Positions 25,464-34,519 of a DNA stretch of 64,000 bases are shown piece by piece. The notes beneath the pieces were generated by a model. It searched no databases. It worked only from the letters and a program-made list of their open reading frames with translations, and was not told the DNA's origin. The first letter of the stretch is position 1, and each line of letters begins with the position of its first letter. The stretch is from Gemmatimonadota bacterium (GTDB lineage: Bacteria; Gemmatimonadota; Gemmatimonadetes; Longimicrobiales; Gaopeijiaceae): positions 1 to 64,000 of the forward strand of contig JAOUPR010000002.1 of the NCBI GenBank assembly GCA_029879725.1, in the 5' to 3' direction. A program made the position numbers and the translations under genes.

Positions 25464-25613
25464 GGGAATCGAAGTGGGATGGTGGATGGACAGGGTGCAG
25501 GAAGCTACGTCGCGGTCCGCATAAGTCCATCCCCGGGCGTCGTCGGACGTTCTGCGTGGCCGCGGTGCCTTTCGGGGCGTGGGCCGACTCTGGTTGCGGC
25601 GAAGAGGATTTCC

Positions 25614-25619
25614 TATCTT
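25614..25619 (+). promoter_or_regulatory. Candidate -10 element (TATCTT)
   Basis: TATCTT lies 52 bases ahead of the small-protein ATG in the 207-base gap to the divergent EamA gene. The same hexamer is the -10 of the ligase promoter. No good -35 sits at the usual distance, so the assignment rests on the hexamer and position. The remainder of the gap shows nothing recognisable. Confidence 0.35.
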
Positions 25620-25670
25620 CGGTCCGCGTGGCGGACGGCCACGGACCCTCCACCATCACCGGGAAGACAG

Positions 25671-25928
25671 ATGCGAAGCTTCACATCGCCGGACGGAGCG
25701 ACCTGGGTGGCGAGCGTTCGCGAAGACCCGGGTTCGGACTACAAGGGACGGTACTGCCTGGTGGTGGTACCGGAGAGCGGTAGCTCGGCGGAGGGATTCG
25801 CTCTCGCCGATGTCCGTTGGAACACGGAGCGCACCGCCCAGAGGACACTCGACACGATGTCGGAGGTGGAACTGCGTCGGCGGCTCCGCTCCGCCGTGGG
25901 AAGGGCCGGAGTCCTGGCCGCTCGCTGA
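25671..25928 (+). CDS. Conserved-looking small hypothetical protein
   Basis: An 85-residue soluble protein, no signal or membrane segment. The first ~50 residues form a beta-rich part (VASVREDPGSDYKGRYCLVVVPE) and the last ~35 a positively charged helix (TLDTMSEVELRRRLRSAVGRAGVLAAR). It starts at an ATG after GGGAAGACAG and ends 13 bases before the class V aminotransferase start, so the two may be cotranscribed. Gene-like base usage and a defined promoter-like site support it as real. I recognise no family. Confidence 0.6.
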   Translation: MRSFTSPDGATWVASVREDPGSDYKGRYCLVVVPESGSSAEGFALADVRWNTERTAQRTLDTMSEVELRRRLRSAVGRAGVLAAR

Positions 25929-25941
25929 CGGGTTCCGTTCC

Positions 25942-27105
25942 ATGGTGGCGCGCGCCACTCCCGTGGAGGAGGTCCGGCTCCGCGAGTATCCTCACGCGGG
26001 AACCGGTATCCATCTGAACGCGGCCAGCCACGGATTGGTACCGGTGAGCGGCGCCTCGGAGAGTGCCGACTTCATTCTGAGGAGGAACCGCCCCGGGGGA
26101 GTGACCGATGCCGAGTTGGGCGCCATCCAGCGCCGCTCCCGTAGCGCGGTCGCCGAGTTGTTGGGTGTTCCTGCGGCCGACATCGCTCTGGCGCCGAACA
26201 CCTCGTACGGTGTCAACGTGGCGGTAGCGCTCGTGGCACAGGGTCCCCCGGGGACCATCGTCCTGAGTGAGGGGGAGTTCCCGGCGAACGTGTTGCCCTG
26301 GAAGGTGCTCGAGGCGAAGGGCTTCCGTGTGGACGTGGTCCCCTCGGCGCCGTCCGGACTCCCGGACGAGGACGCCATCGTCGAGCGTCTCGGTACCCCC
26401 GACGTACGTGCCCTGGCGGTTTCCTCCGTGCAGTTCTCGACCGGCTTTCGCATGGACCTGCTCCGCCTGGGGGAGGCCTGTGGGAGGGCCGGAGCACTCT
26501 TCTGCGTGGACGCCATCCAATCCCTCGGCGTCGACCCGTGCGCGCCTGCGGAACTCGGGATTGACGTCCTCTCGGCGGGGGGACAGAAGTGGCTTTGTTC
26601 TCCCTGGGGGTCGGGGTTCGTGTATCTCCGCGAGGAACTTCGAGCAGGGTTGACGCCGCCCATGGTGAGTTGGTTGGGCGTACGCGTCCGGGGTGACCTC
26701 GGGGACATGCTCCAGTACCGGCTCGACTGGCACGAATCGGCCAGGAAGTTCGAACTCGCATCGTTGGGCCTCCAGGACTATCTGGGGCTGGCCCGAGCGG
26801 TGGAGATCCTTCTCGAGATGGGGGTCGACGCCGTGCGGAGGCATGTGGCCGTGCTACACGAACCTGTGCTGGACTGGGTGACGGCGGCCCGGAGTGTTCG
26901 TCTCGTCACGCCGACCGACGGGGGTCGACGGGCCGGCATCGTCTCATTCGTCCATCCGAGGACCCAGGATGTCGCGCATGCCCTCTCGGAGGCCGGCGTG
27001 GTGTTCGCGGTGCGGGAGGGCGCGATTCGGCTTTCTCCCCACTTCTACAACACTCCCAAGGAGATGGACGGCGTCGTGGAGATCCTGGACACGGCCACGC
27101 GCTGA
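25942..27105 (+). CDS. Class V PLP-dependent aminotransferase/cysteine desulfurase-like protein
   Basis: A 387-residue fold-type I PLP enzyme. The N-terminal substrate region is HLNAASHGLVP, the cofactor phosphate region ALAPNTSYGVNV, VSSVQFSTGFRMDL, the Asp in FCVDAIQSLG (ring nitrogen) and the Schiff-base Lys in SAGGQKWLCSPWGSG. The C-terminal small domain ends RLSPHFYNTPKEMDGVVEIL. This pattern fits NifS-like or kynureninase-like class V enzymes, but the Cys of true desulfurases is not at the expected place, so the reaction is open. The ATG at 25942 is chosen; there is no strong ribosome site. It is convergent with dacB. Confidence 0.84.
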   Translation: MVARATPVEEVRLREYPHAGTGIHLNAASHGLVPVSGASESADFILRRNRPGGVTDAELGAIQRRSRSAVAELLGVPAADIALAPNTSYGVNVAVALVAQGPPGTIVLSEGEFPANVLPWKVLEAKGFRVDVVPSAPSGLPDEDAIVERLGTPDVRALAVSSVQFSTGFRMDLLRLGEACGRAGALFCVDAIQSLGVDPCAPAELGIDVLSAGGQKWLCSPWGSGFVYLREELRAGLTPPMVSWLGVRVRGDLGDMLQYRLDWHESARKFELASLGLQDYLGLARAVEILLEMGVDAVRRHVAVLHEPVLDWVTAARSVRLVTPTDGGRRAGIVSFVHPRTQDVAHALSEAGVVFAVREGAIRLSPHFYNTPKEMDGVVEILDTATR

Positions 27106-27127
27106 CGGCATGCTCGGGACCGGCCAC

Positions 27128-27153
27128 GGAGAGCGGTCAGGGAGAGCGGTCAG
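27128..27153. repeat. Two perfect 13-bp tandem repeats at the dacB 3' end
   Basis: GGAGAGCGGTCAG occurs twice back to back (27128-27140 and 27141-27153). The second copy contains the dacB stop codon. The repeat sits in the convergent gap between the aminotransferase and dacB; a small slippage duplication is the likely cause. Confidence 0.7.
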
Positions 27154-28817
27154 GGATGATGGGAAGCGGAGACCCAGTCGCCCCTGTGGGTGAGTTCGGA
27201 CCCCAACGCGTCATCACTTTGAGCGACCGCCACGTATCCGGGGGGTAGGGGCGAGCCACTCCGGCGGCTGAACGAGGCGAGTCGGGCTCCGAGCTCGTTC
27301 TCCACCTCCTTCGCGCGTCCCGGGGATGGAGTCGAATTCACGAGGAAGCTGAACGCCAGTCGCTCGCCGTCGGACGAGTGTACGATACCGCTGAGCGCGG
27401 ACACGTGCTGAATGGTACCCGTCTTGGCTCTCAGGTTGTTCGCCGCCGGAGTCTGGTACATGCGCCGCAGTCCGCGACGCTGTCCGGCCTCTGGGAGGGA
27501 CGCCCAGTAATACGGCCAGGATGGGGATTCCTCCATCCGACGCAAGAGATCCACAAGGAAGCCTGCACTCACCCGACTCTCCGCCGAGAGCCCCGAGCCG
27601 TCCTTCTGTACCACGTCCCCTGGATCCATTCCCAGATCGACCAGAGCGTCGGACACCGCCACGGCTGCTCCGGCTTCGGATCCGACGCCATCCCGCACTC
27701 TCCCCACCGTGCGGAAGATCAATTCTGCGTAGAGGTTGTTGCTACGCTTGTTCACCACCTCGAGGAGCTTCTCCAGGGGCGGCGACTCGTGCCGAGCCAA
27801 CACGCGGGTGCGGGACCCCTGCTTCCGGCCCATGGCCGGCGCCACCACCCGTCGTTGCGCCGGGATGACGGAGGCCGTCCGACGTTCCACCGAGCGGCTC
27901 CCACCGATCACGGAGATTCCCCGGTCCTCGAGGACTCCACGAAGCGCCAGCGTCGCGAACAGGGCCGGGTCGGACACGGTCATCTGGCGCCACACGTCTC
28001 GGGAGCCCTTCCTGATCCGCCCCTCGATGCGTACCGCGTCGTCCGGGTGATCGCGGAGGATGGCGAGCCGGGGCCCGGTCCGGGACGTCACGGTTCTGGC
28101 GTTGTTCACCACGACCATACCACCGCGTGCCGGAATGGTATGCACCGTGGGTGCCTCACCGGCGGTCCGCGACGGCACCACCCGGAAGGAGAGGACGTTT
28201 TCGTTGAACGAGAGGGCCGATACGGGTGCCGCGAACGCGTCGTTCAGGTCCTTCCTGTCCCAGCCCTCGGGATGCCTTGGGCCGGAGAGGAAGGAGGCGT
28301 CTCCCACCAGGTCCCCGGTGATGGTATGGATCCCCAACGCCTCGAGTTGTTCGGCCAGACGGCGGAAGACCTCGGTACGGTCGGGGAACAAGCGGTCCGA
28401 TATGGACGGATCACCGGTACCGTACAGGACGAGGTCACCGTGCAGCACACCCTCCCGCACCTCCCCGTCCGCCAGAAGGTATGTACGGAAACGGAACGAC
28501 GGCCCGAGGGTCCGAAGCGCCGCGGCGGTGGTGAGAAGCTTCAGGTTGGAAGCCGGCGCCATCGGGGCGTCGGGTGCTTCGGCGAAGAGGGTGTCTCCCC
28601 GGTCCATGGAGACGACGAGGACGCTCCAGTGGGCCCGTGGCCACCGATAGGTGTGAAGGATGCTCTCGAAGTCGTCGGACAGTCCCGCGAGCGGCGCCGG
28701 GATCTCACGCTCAGGGGGAGGCGGATACTCGGCTCCGGACACCGGGACCGACACTCCCAGTGCCACGAGCGACCACGCCACGATCGGCGCAGCGGTTCGG
28801 AGCCGGATTGGATTCAC
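27150..28817 (-). CDS. dacB: D-alanyl-D-alanine carboxypeptidase/endopeptidase (PBP4, peptidase S13)
   Basis: A 555-residue periplasmic low-molecular-mass PBP. A signal peptide (about 1-29, ...SGAE) precedes the S13 domain with Ser90-Asn-Leu-Lys93 in PASNLKLLTTAAAL, the SxN motif in KRSNNLYAE and the KTG in RAKTGTIQHVSALSG; the large insert between the first two motifs is characteristic of PBP4. It trims and cuts murein cross-links. The GTG at 28817 follows GGGAGGGA by 5 bases and gives a proper signal peptide, which rules out the longer frame to 28985. A TATCTT -10-like site is ~94 bases upstream. Confidence 0.92.
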   Translation of the reverse strand: MNPIRLRTAAPIVAWSLVALGVSVPVSGAEYPPPPEREIPAPLAGLSDDFESILHTYRWPRAHWSVLVVSMDRGDTLFAEAPDAPMAPASNLKLLTTAAALRTLGPSFRFRTYLLADGEVREGVLHGDLVLYGTGDPSISDRLFPDRTEVFRRLAEQLEALGIHTITGDLVGDASFLSGPRHPEGWDRKDLNDAFAAPVSALSFNENVLSFRVVPSRTAGEAPTVHTIPARGGMVVVNNARTVTSRTGPRLAILRDHPDDAVRIEGRIRKGSRDVWRQMTVSDPALFATLALRGVLEDRGISVIGGSRSVERRTASVIPAQRRVVAPAMGRKQGSRTRVLARHESPPLEKLLEVVNKRSNNLYAELIFRTVGRVRDGVGSEAGAAVAVSDALVDLGMDPGDVVQKDGSGLSAESRVSAGFLVDLLRRMEESPSWPYYWASLPEAGQRRGLRRMYQTPAANNLRAKTGTIQHVSALSGIVHSSDGERLAFSFLVNSTPSPGRAKEVENELGARLASFSRRSGSPLPPGYVAVAQSDDALGSELTHRGDWVSASHHP

Positions 28818-28910
28818 GCGATTCCCTCCCGTAACGTCCTGTTCGGGGCCCACAGCATCCTTGCGGAAGCATCTCTTCCCACACCTTTCACTAATGTCGG
28901 CAACTCTTCC

Positions 28911-28916
28911 AAGATA
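28911..28916 (-). promoter_or_regulatory. Candidate -10 element for dacB (TATCTT on the minus strand)
   Basis: The minus strand reads TATCTT here, between the stop of the upstream regulator gene (28949) and the dacB GTG (28817). The -35 region at 17-base spacing (TTCCGC) is poor. An AT-rich run follows towards dacB. It would give dacB a leader of about 85 bases and its own transcription. Confidence 0.35.
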
Positions 28917-28948
28917 TTGAGCGAAGTGGAGTTGCGGAACAGGATGGT

Positions 28949-29404
28949 CTACCCGGAGGCCCGCGTGGGTGCCGCAGGGGCACACTCCGCACAGTAGCCG
29001 GAAAGCTCGAGGCGGTAGCCGGTCACCATGAAGTCGGAGACCTGCCGCTCCAGATCCTGGAGGTCACGTTCCGGGATCCGCCCGGGAACGTCCATGACCC
29101 GTCCGCACTCGAGACAGCGCACGTGGTGGTGGGGATCGGTGCGACCGTCGTAGCGGGCGGAGCCGTCGCTGAAGCTGAGCTTGGTGGCCAGACCGCACCC
29201 AACCAGCGTTTCCAGGCTCTTGTACACCGTCGCGAGGGAGATGCCGGGAATGTCGCGGCGTACGGAGAGGAACACCTCGTCCGCCGTGGGATGGATGAAG
29301 GTGTCGGAAAGGAACCGATGGACGGCGGCCCTCTGCTCCGTGAAGCGGTGGCCGTGCCTCTCCAGCGCCCTTCTCAGCACCAGGTCGCGCGTATCACTGT
29401 GCAT
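28949..29404 (-). CDS. perR: Fur-family regulator of PerR type
   Basis: A 151-residue Fur-superfamily repressor: winged helix (about 10-85, with SLATVYKSLETLVGCGL as recognition part) and a dimerisation/metal domain. The ligand set aligns residue by residue with B. subtilis PerR: His38, Asp86, His92, His94 and Asp105, where Fur proteins have Glu instead of the last Asp, a change linked to peroxide sensing by His oxidation. The structural zinc site Cys97/Cys100 (CLEC) and Cys138/Cys141 (CAEC) is complete. The ATG at 29404 is used; a GTG 11 codons upstream is possible. It starts 68 bases after the P1B ATPase stop, so the two are probably cotranscribed from the palindrome-bearing promoter. Confidence 0.88.
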   Translation of the reverse strand: MHSDTRDLVLRRALERHGHRFTEQRAAVHRFLSDTFIHPTADEVFLSVRRDIPGISLATVYKSLETLVGCGLATKLSFSDGSARYDGRTDPHHHVRCLECGRVMDVPGRIPERDLQDLERQVSDFMVTGYRLELSGYCAECAPAAPTRASG

Positions 29405-29472
29405 AGTCTTTCCATGCCTCTCCGATTCCGTTTCCACGATCAGCGAACCTTATGTGACCGGTTCGATGGGTG

Positions 29473-31380
29473 TCAACCCACTTTCCGGCGCCGTTCACCC
29501 AGAAGTCTGAGCCCGTTGAACACGACGATCACGGTGCTTCCTTCGTGGCCCACCACCCCCGTGGTGAGGCTGATGCGTCCGAAGAGCGCGAGGACCACCA
29601 GGACCACCATGACCGAAGTGGCGAATACGAGGTTCTGGCGGACGACCCTCTGCGCGCGGTGACTCAGTTCCACGGCGTGGGCCAGACCCGCCAGCCCCTC
29701 TCCCATCACGACCACGTCGGCGGTTTCAAGCGCCACGTCCGTGCCGGCCCCTCCGAGGGCGATACCCACGTCGGCGGCTGCCAGGGCGGGGGCGTCGTTC
29801 ACTCCGTCCCCCACCATGGCGACGGGTCCGTGGTCCCGACGGATGCCGCTCAGGATCTCCCCCTTTTCTTCGGGGAGGAGCTCGGCGTACACATGCTCTA
29901 TGCCCACGCTGTCGGCGATGAAACGCGCCGTGGTGGGGTGATCGCCCGTGAGCATGGCGAGGTGGGTGATCCCCAGTTCGCGAAGGGCATCGAGGGCATC
30001 CGCGACGCCTTCCCGCGGGTGGTCGGCGACCGCCAGCGCGGCCAAGACCGCCCCATCGATGGCGGCGAATACCGGAGTCGCGGCGCGACGATCGTCCTCT
30101 TCGGCCCAGGAGACCAATTCCTGCGGCAGGGACGCGCCCGTCAGGGTGGCGATCCAGGAGGCCCGACCCACCTGCACGATACGCCCGTCCACCGTCGCGG
30201 TGACTCCCTGTCCGGCCACGGACTGGAACGATTCCGGCGCGGACAAGGCGAGCCCACCGGTCTCGGCGCCCCGAACGATGGCGGTGGCGAGGTGATGTTC
30301 CGAGCGGGACTCCGCCGAGGCGACGAGGCGGAGGACCTCGTCGCGGGGGATCGGCCCGGTGGTGGTCATGCCCACGAGCTCCGGGCGTCCCACGGTGATC
30401 GTCCCGGTCTTGTCGAGAGCCATGGCGCGGACCGTGGCCAGCGCGTCGAGGTGCAGACCGCCCTTGAAGAGGACTCCCTTCCTGGCGCCGTTGGACACGG
30501 CCGACACGATGGTCGCGGGGATGGAGATCACGAGCGCGCAGGGCGAGGCGACCACCAGGAGGGTCATGGCGCGGTAGAGGGCGTCATCGAACGGCCACCC
30601 GAGGACGAGCCAGGGGATGAAGATCGCCGCGGTGGAGGCCGCGATCACGCCGATGGCATAGCGACTCTCCATCCGCTCGATCCACCCCTGTGTGGGAGCT
30701 TTGGCTTCGCGCGCGTCCTCCACCATCCGGATGACCCGTGCCAGCGCGGTGTCGTTCGCCGGGCGGGTGACTTCGATGTCCAACGATCCCGCGCCGTTGA
30801 GGGTTCCCGCGAACACGTCCTCTCCCACCTCCTTCGACACGGGGACCGACTCCCCCGTGAGGGTGGACTGGTCCACACGGGAATGCCCGGACAGGACGAC
30901 GCCGTCCGCAGCGATGCGCTCCCCGGGGCGGACCCGGATCACCTGACCGGGAAGCAGGTCCTCCACGGGAGACAGCCGCTCGATGCCGTTCTCCACCACC
31001 GACGCCTCTTCCGGTCGGAGAGACATCAACGCCTGAATGGACCGGCGAGTCCTTCCGAAGGCGAAGGTCTCGAGAGTATTGCCCGTGGAGAAGAGGAAGA
31101 GGAGGATGGCTCCCTCGAGCCAGTGATCGACCACGGCGGCACCGCCCGCCGCCATGAGCATGAGCAGGTCGACGTCGAGCTTTCCTTCTCGCAACTCCGA
31201 CACGGACGTACGCAGGGCATCCCACCCTCCGGCCACGTACGCCACGAGGAGTACGCCCAGCGCCGGACCCGGATGGTTCAGGAGCTCGAGGGCCCAACCT
31301 CCGAGGATCGCCGCGGCCGCCACGACCGTGCTCGCGGCCTCGATCTTCCACGCGTCGTGGGGGTGTGAGGAGTCGGTCAT
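29473..31380 (-). CDS. P1B-4-type metal-transporting ATPase (PfeT/CtpD-like)
   Basis: A 635-residue P-type ATPase without an N-terminal heavy-metal domain. It has six to eight membrane segments, TGES in the actuator domain, the intramembrane metal motif Ser279-Pro-Cys281, phosphorylated Asp323 in DKTGT, a TGDHPTTARF ATP-hinge and the Mg-binding GDGVNDAPALA. In the last membrane segment it carries HEGST (His612), which with SPC and the missing metal-binding domain marks subgroup P1B-4, known for Fe(II)/Co(II) export (PfeT, CtpD, CoaT). The classic CPC of copper pumps is absent. It probably detoxifies iron. The next gene encodes a PerR-type regulator, and a 21-bp palindrome sits 22 bases upstream. 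Confidence 0.9.
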   Translation of the reverse strand: MTDSSHPHDAWKIEAASTVVAAAAILGGWALELLNHPGPALGVLLVAYVAGGWDALRTSVSELREGKLDVDLLMLMAAGGAAVVDHWLEGAILLFLFSTGNTLETFAFGRTRRSIQALMSLRPEEASVVENGIERLSPVEDLLPGQVIRVRPGERIAADGVVLSGHSRVDQSTLTGESVPVSKEVGEDVFAGTLNGAGSLDIEVTRPANDTALARVIRMVEDAREAKAPTQGWIERMESRYAIGVIAASTAAIFIPWLVLGWPFDDALYRAMTLLVVASPCALVISIPATIVSAVSNGARKGVLFKGGLHLDALATVRAMALDKTGTITVGRPELVGMTTTGPIPRDEVLRLVASAESRSEHHLATAIVRGAETGGLALSAPESFQSVAGQGVTATVDGRIVQVGRASWIATLTGASLPQELVSWAEEDDRRAATPVFAAIDGAVLAALAVADHPREGVADALDALRELGITHLAMLTGDHPTTARFIADSVGIEHVYAELLPEEKGEILSGIRRDHGPVAMVGDGVNDAPALAAADVGIALGGAGTDVALETADVVVMGEGLAGLAHAVELSHRAQRVVRQNLVFATSVMVVLVVLALFGRISLTTGVVGHEGSTVIVVFNGLRLLGERRRKVG

Positions 31381-31401
31381 GGTCCCTGGCTCACGAGTTC
31401 G

Positions 31402-31422
31402 TATCAAGAATCATTATTGATA
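31402..31422. promoter_or_regulatory. Palindromic Fur/PerR-type operator
   Basis: TATCAA (31402-31407) and TTGATA (31417-31422) form arms of a 21-bp palindrome centred at C31412 with a single mismatch (31408/31416). The inner 15 bases, CAAGAATCATTATTG, have the 7-1-7 layout of Fur-family boxes. It is a rare AT-rich island in this GC-rich sequence, 22 bases from the ATPase ATG, a position that would block its promoter when occupied. The PerR-type regulator encoded downstream is the natural ligand. Confidence 0.68.
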
Positions 31423-31570
31423 ACGTAGGTCTTGGACGATCGTTGGCAAGTCCCGACCACGAGGGCGAGCCTGGGGCGCCCGCCCAGGCTTGCTTCGGGT
31501 CTTCATGCGGGGATACTCTCCGGGAGGTCGACCGCCCCACCCCCCGTATCCCCAGGACAAGGAAGAGATC

Positions 31571-33532
31571 ATGAGTGGTGATGCCGGAGCCTTCGACGCG
31601 CTCCTTTCCGAGGAACGCCGCTTCAGCCCTTCCGAGGAGTTCAGGGCCCACGCGGTGGTCGCGGATCCCGGCGTGTACGAGACGGCGGCTGCGGACCGGG
31701 AAGGGTATTGGGAGCGCTGGGCGCGGGAGTTGGACTGGTTCCAGGCCTGGGATCGCGTACTGGAGTGGGATCCTCCCTACGCGAAATGGTTCGTCGGCGG
31801 GAAGCTCAACGTGGCTCACAACTGTCTCGACCGGCATCTCGATGGCCCTCGCAGGAACAAGGCGGCGCTCGTCTGGGAGGGTGAGCCCGGGGATGTGCGT
31901 ACGTACACGTACTGGGATCTACACCGCGAGGTCTCGAAGTTTTCCAATGTCCTGAGGGGACTGGGTGTGGAGAAGGGAGATCGTGTGGCGATCTACCTGC
32001 CCATGATCCCGGAGGCGGCCATCGCGATGCTGGCCTGCGCCCGCATCGGGGCTCCGCACTCCGTCGTGTTCGGGGGCTTCAGCCCGGAGTCCTTGGCCGA
32101 CAGGATCAACGACGCCCGGGCCAAGGTGGTCATCACCGCCGACGGGGGATACCGCCGTGGGGGGATCGTCCACCTGAAGGCCAACGCGGACGAGGCGGTC
32201 CGTCTGTGCGATTGCGTCGAGCACGTGGTGGTCGTGGCGCGCGGAGCGGGAATCACGGGGCAGGGCCAGGTGCGGATGGAGGAGGGGAGGGACGTCTGGT
32301 ACCACGACCTCATGGAGAGCGCGTCGGCCGTGTGTGAACCGGAGGTCATGGATTCGGAAGACCTCCTGTACATCCTCTACACATCCGGCACGACGGGAAA
32401 GCCGAAGGGGGTGGTCCACACCACCGGTGGGTATCTCACTCAGGTCTATGCCACCACCAAGGCCGTCTTCGACCTCAAGGAAGACGACATGTACTGGTGT
32501 ACGGCGGACGTCGGGTGGGTCACCGGACACAGCTACATCGTCTACGGTCCGCTGGCCAACGGCGCCACGGTCCTGATGTACGAAGGCGCTCCCGACTGGC
32601 CGGATCGGGGACGGTTCTGGGAGATCTGCCAGAAGTACGGGGTGACGATCTTCTATACGGCTCCCACCGCGATCCGGGCGTTCATGCGATGGGGGGAGGA
32701 CTGGCCGGGTCGATACGATCTTTCCAGGATCCGGCTCCTCGGCACGGTGGGCGAGCCCATCAACCCCGAGGCCTGGATGTGGTACCATCGGGTCATCGGC
32801 GGGGAACGGTGCCCCATCGTGGATACCTGGTGGCAGACCGAGACCGGCGCCATCATGATCACGCCTCTTCCCGGCCTCACGGACACCAAGCCGGGGACGG
32901 CGACCCGGCCCTTCCCCGGAATCGAGGCCACCATCCTCGATGATGTGGGAGGTGAGACCACCGCGGGCTATCTCGCCATCACCGCCCCATGGCCTTCCAT
33001 GCTTCGCGGGATCTACGGCGACGACGAACGGTACCGCGCCACCTACTGGTCCAAGTGGGACGGGGTCTACTTCCCCGGAGACGGGGCGAAACGCGATGGA
33101 GACGACTACCTCTGGATACTCGGCCGCGTCGACGACGTCCTGAACGTGGCCGGGCACCGCATCGGCACCATGGAGGTGGAGAGCGCGCTGGTGGATCATC
33201 AGAGCGTCGCCGAGTCCGCGGTGGTCGGGAAGACCCACGACATCAAGGGTCAGTCCATCGCCGCGTTCGTCACGCTGAAAGAAGGTGTGGAAGGAACCGC
33301 CGAGATGGAGGCGACGTTGAAGCAGCACGTGGCCGACAAGATCGGTGCGATCGCCCGACCGGAAATGGTGGTCTTCACGGCCGATCTTCCGAAGACGCGG
33401 TCGGGGAAGATCATGCGGCGCCTCCTCCGGGACATCGCGGAGGGGAGGGCGGTGGGAGATACGACCACGTTGGCGGATCCCGCCGTGGTGCAGCGGCTGA
33501 AGGAGAAGTACGAGGAGGAAGGGGACGCCTGA
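31571..33532 (+). CDS. acs: Acetate-CoA ligase (acetyl-CoA synthetase)
   Basis: A 653-residue AMP-forming acetyl-CoA synthetase, the usual length. It shows the ACS N-terminal domain ([20 protein letters not shown]), [40 protein letters not shown], the acetyl-pocket segment [57 protein letters not shown], and [13 protein letters not shown] with the Lys that is acetylated in other bacteria. The ATG at 31571 follows GGAAGAG; the frame to 31490 is shadow. It runs alone, divergent from the ATPase gene, across a 190-base gap holding the palindrome. No acetyltransferase or deacetylase gene is adjacent. Confidence 0.96.
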   Translation: MSGDAGAFDALLSEERRFSPSEEFRAHAVVADPGVYETAAADREGYWERWARELDWFQAWDRVLEWDPPYAKWFVGGKLNVAHNCLDRHLDGPRRNKAALVWEGEPGDVRTYTYWDLHREVSKFSNVLRGLGVEKGDRVAIYLPMIPEAAIAMLACARIGAPHSVVFGGFSPESLADRINDARAKVVITADGGYRRGGIVHLKANADEAVRLCDCVEHVVVVARGAGITGQGQVRMEEGRDVWYHDLMESASAVCEPEVMDSEDLLYILYTSGTTGKPKGVVHTTGGYLTQVYATTKAVFDLKEDDMYWCTADVGWVTGHSYIVYGPLANGATVLMYEGAPDWPDRGRFWEICQKYGVTIFYTAPTAIRAFMRWGEDWPGRYDLSRIRLLGTVGEPINPEAWMWYHRVIGGERCPIVDTWWQTETGAIMITPLPGLTDTKPGTATRPFPGIEATILDDVGGETTAGYLAITAPWPSMLRGIYGDDERYRATYWSKWDGVYFPGDGAKRDGDDYLWILGRVDDVLNVAGHRIGTMEVESALVDHQSVAESAVVGKTHDIKGQSIAAFVTLKEGVEGTAEMEATLKQHVADKIGAIARPEMVVFTADLPKTRSGKIMRRLLRDIAEGRAVGDTTTLADPAVVQRLKEKYEEEGDA

Positions 33533-33559
33533 GGCACGGCCTTCCCGCGGTGGTGCCTC
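33531..33559. terminator. Hairpin between acs and the convergent acyltransferase
   Basis: GAGGCAC (33531-33537) pairs with GTGCCTC (33553-33559) around a 15-base loop, starting within the acs stop codon. It lies in the 38-base gap to the convergent gene and could terminate either one. There is no T-run. Confidence 0.42.
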
Positions 33560-33570
33560 GCCGTCGAAGA

Positions 33571-34383
33571 CTACTCCGCCAGGGGATCCGGGGTGGGCGG
33601 GGCCTTCGCGGCGCGCTCCTCCGCGGACTTCTCCTTGACCGGTCGCGCCGGCACGCCCACGTGGACCCAGTGCGCGCGGGTATCCCTGGTCAGGATGGAG
33701 CCGGCACCCACCATGGAGTCGTCGGCGACGTGGGTGCCCGCGAGGATGGTCGCGTGATAGGTGATCCGGACGCCCGACCCGATGACCGTCTCGGGCGTGT
33801 ACACGATGCGGCCGTCGACGATGTCGTGGGTATGGGAGTACACGTTGGCGAAGTCGGAAATCGATGAACCGTTGCCGATGGTGATGCCACCGCGGTCGTC
33901 CAGGAGGACGTGCCGGTGAACCACCACGCCGTCTCCCACGCTCAAGTTGTATCCGAAGGAGAGGCGGACGAAGGGGAATGCCTTGAAGTTCTTCCCGCAA
34001 CGGGCGAAGACCTTCTTCGCGAGGATCCGACGGAAACGGACACCCAACTCGACGTTTTCTCCCACCGGGCTCCTGTCGAACATCTCCCAGAGCCAGAGGA
34101 GGGGCTTCGCGGCGGCGTACTTCTCCGTGTCGATTTCCTGGTAGTATTCGGGCTCGAGCGTGACGTTGCGCGGGTCCATCTGGGCCAGGAGCACCGCCTG
34201 CGTGCCGTGGACGGCCTCGCTCTTCAGACCCGGGAAGTAGAGATCCGTCAGCACGCTCCGGCACAATTCGTTCCGATCGCACCCGGGTTGGTCCAGTTCC
34301 TCTCCCAACCATGAAAGCCATTCGTCGTAGAGACTGCCGACGGAACCGGACAGGGGGACGGAGCGTAGGGGGAGGAAAGCCAT
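33571..34383 (-). CDS. Hexapeptide-repeat acyltransferase (left-handed beta-helix)
   Basis: A 270-residue enzyme. The N-terminal ~120 residues are helical (including LYDEWLSWLGEELDQPG), and residues about 140-245 carry hexapeptide repeats of left-handed beta-helix type: LSVGDGVVVHRHVLLDDRGGITIGNGSSISDFANVYSHTHD and GSGVRITYHATILAGTHVADDSMVGAGSIL, then WVHVGVPARPVK, the usual ending. The HTHD with its His is typical of maltose/galactoside O-acetyltransferase relatives. The acceptor may be a sugar or exopolysaccharide. The start at 34383 has no ribosome site and could lie upstream. It is convergent with acs. Confidence 0.8.
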   Translation of the reverse strand: MAFLPLRSVPLSGSVGSLYDEWLSWLGEELDQPGCDRNELCRSVLTDLYFPGLKSEAVHGTQAVLLAQMDPRNVTLEPEYYQEIDTEKYAAAKPLLWLWEMFDRSPVGENVELGVRFRRILAKKVFARCGKNFKAFPFVRLSFGYNLSVGDGVVVHRHVLLDDRGGITIGNGSSISDFANVYSHTHDIVDGRIVYTPETVIGSGVRITYHATILAGTHVADDSMVGAGSILTRDTRAHWVHVGVPARPVKEKSAEERAAKAPPTPDPLAE

Positions 34384-34519
34384 GGGCAGGGGATCTGGTA
34401 GCGGGAGGGTATGGATTCTAGGTACCCTATTTTGGCCAATCGTGCCCGATGCGCCAGGGTGACGCGGGACGCCGGGTCCGTTCGAGCCCGGGAACAAGAC
34501 CACTCGACGGGGTGAACCC

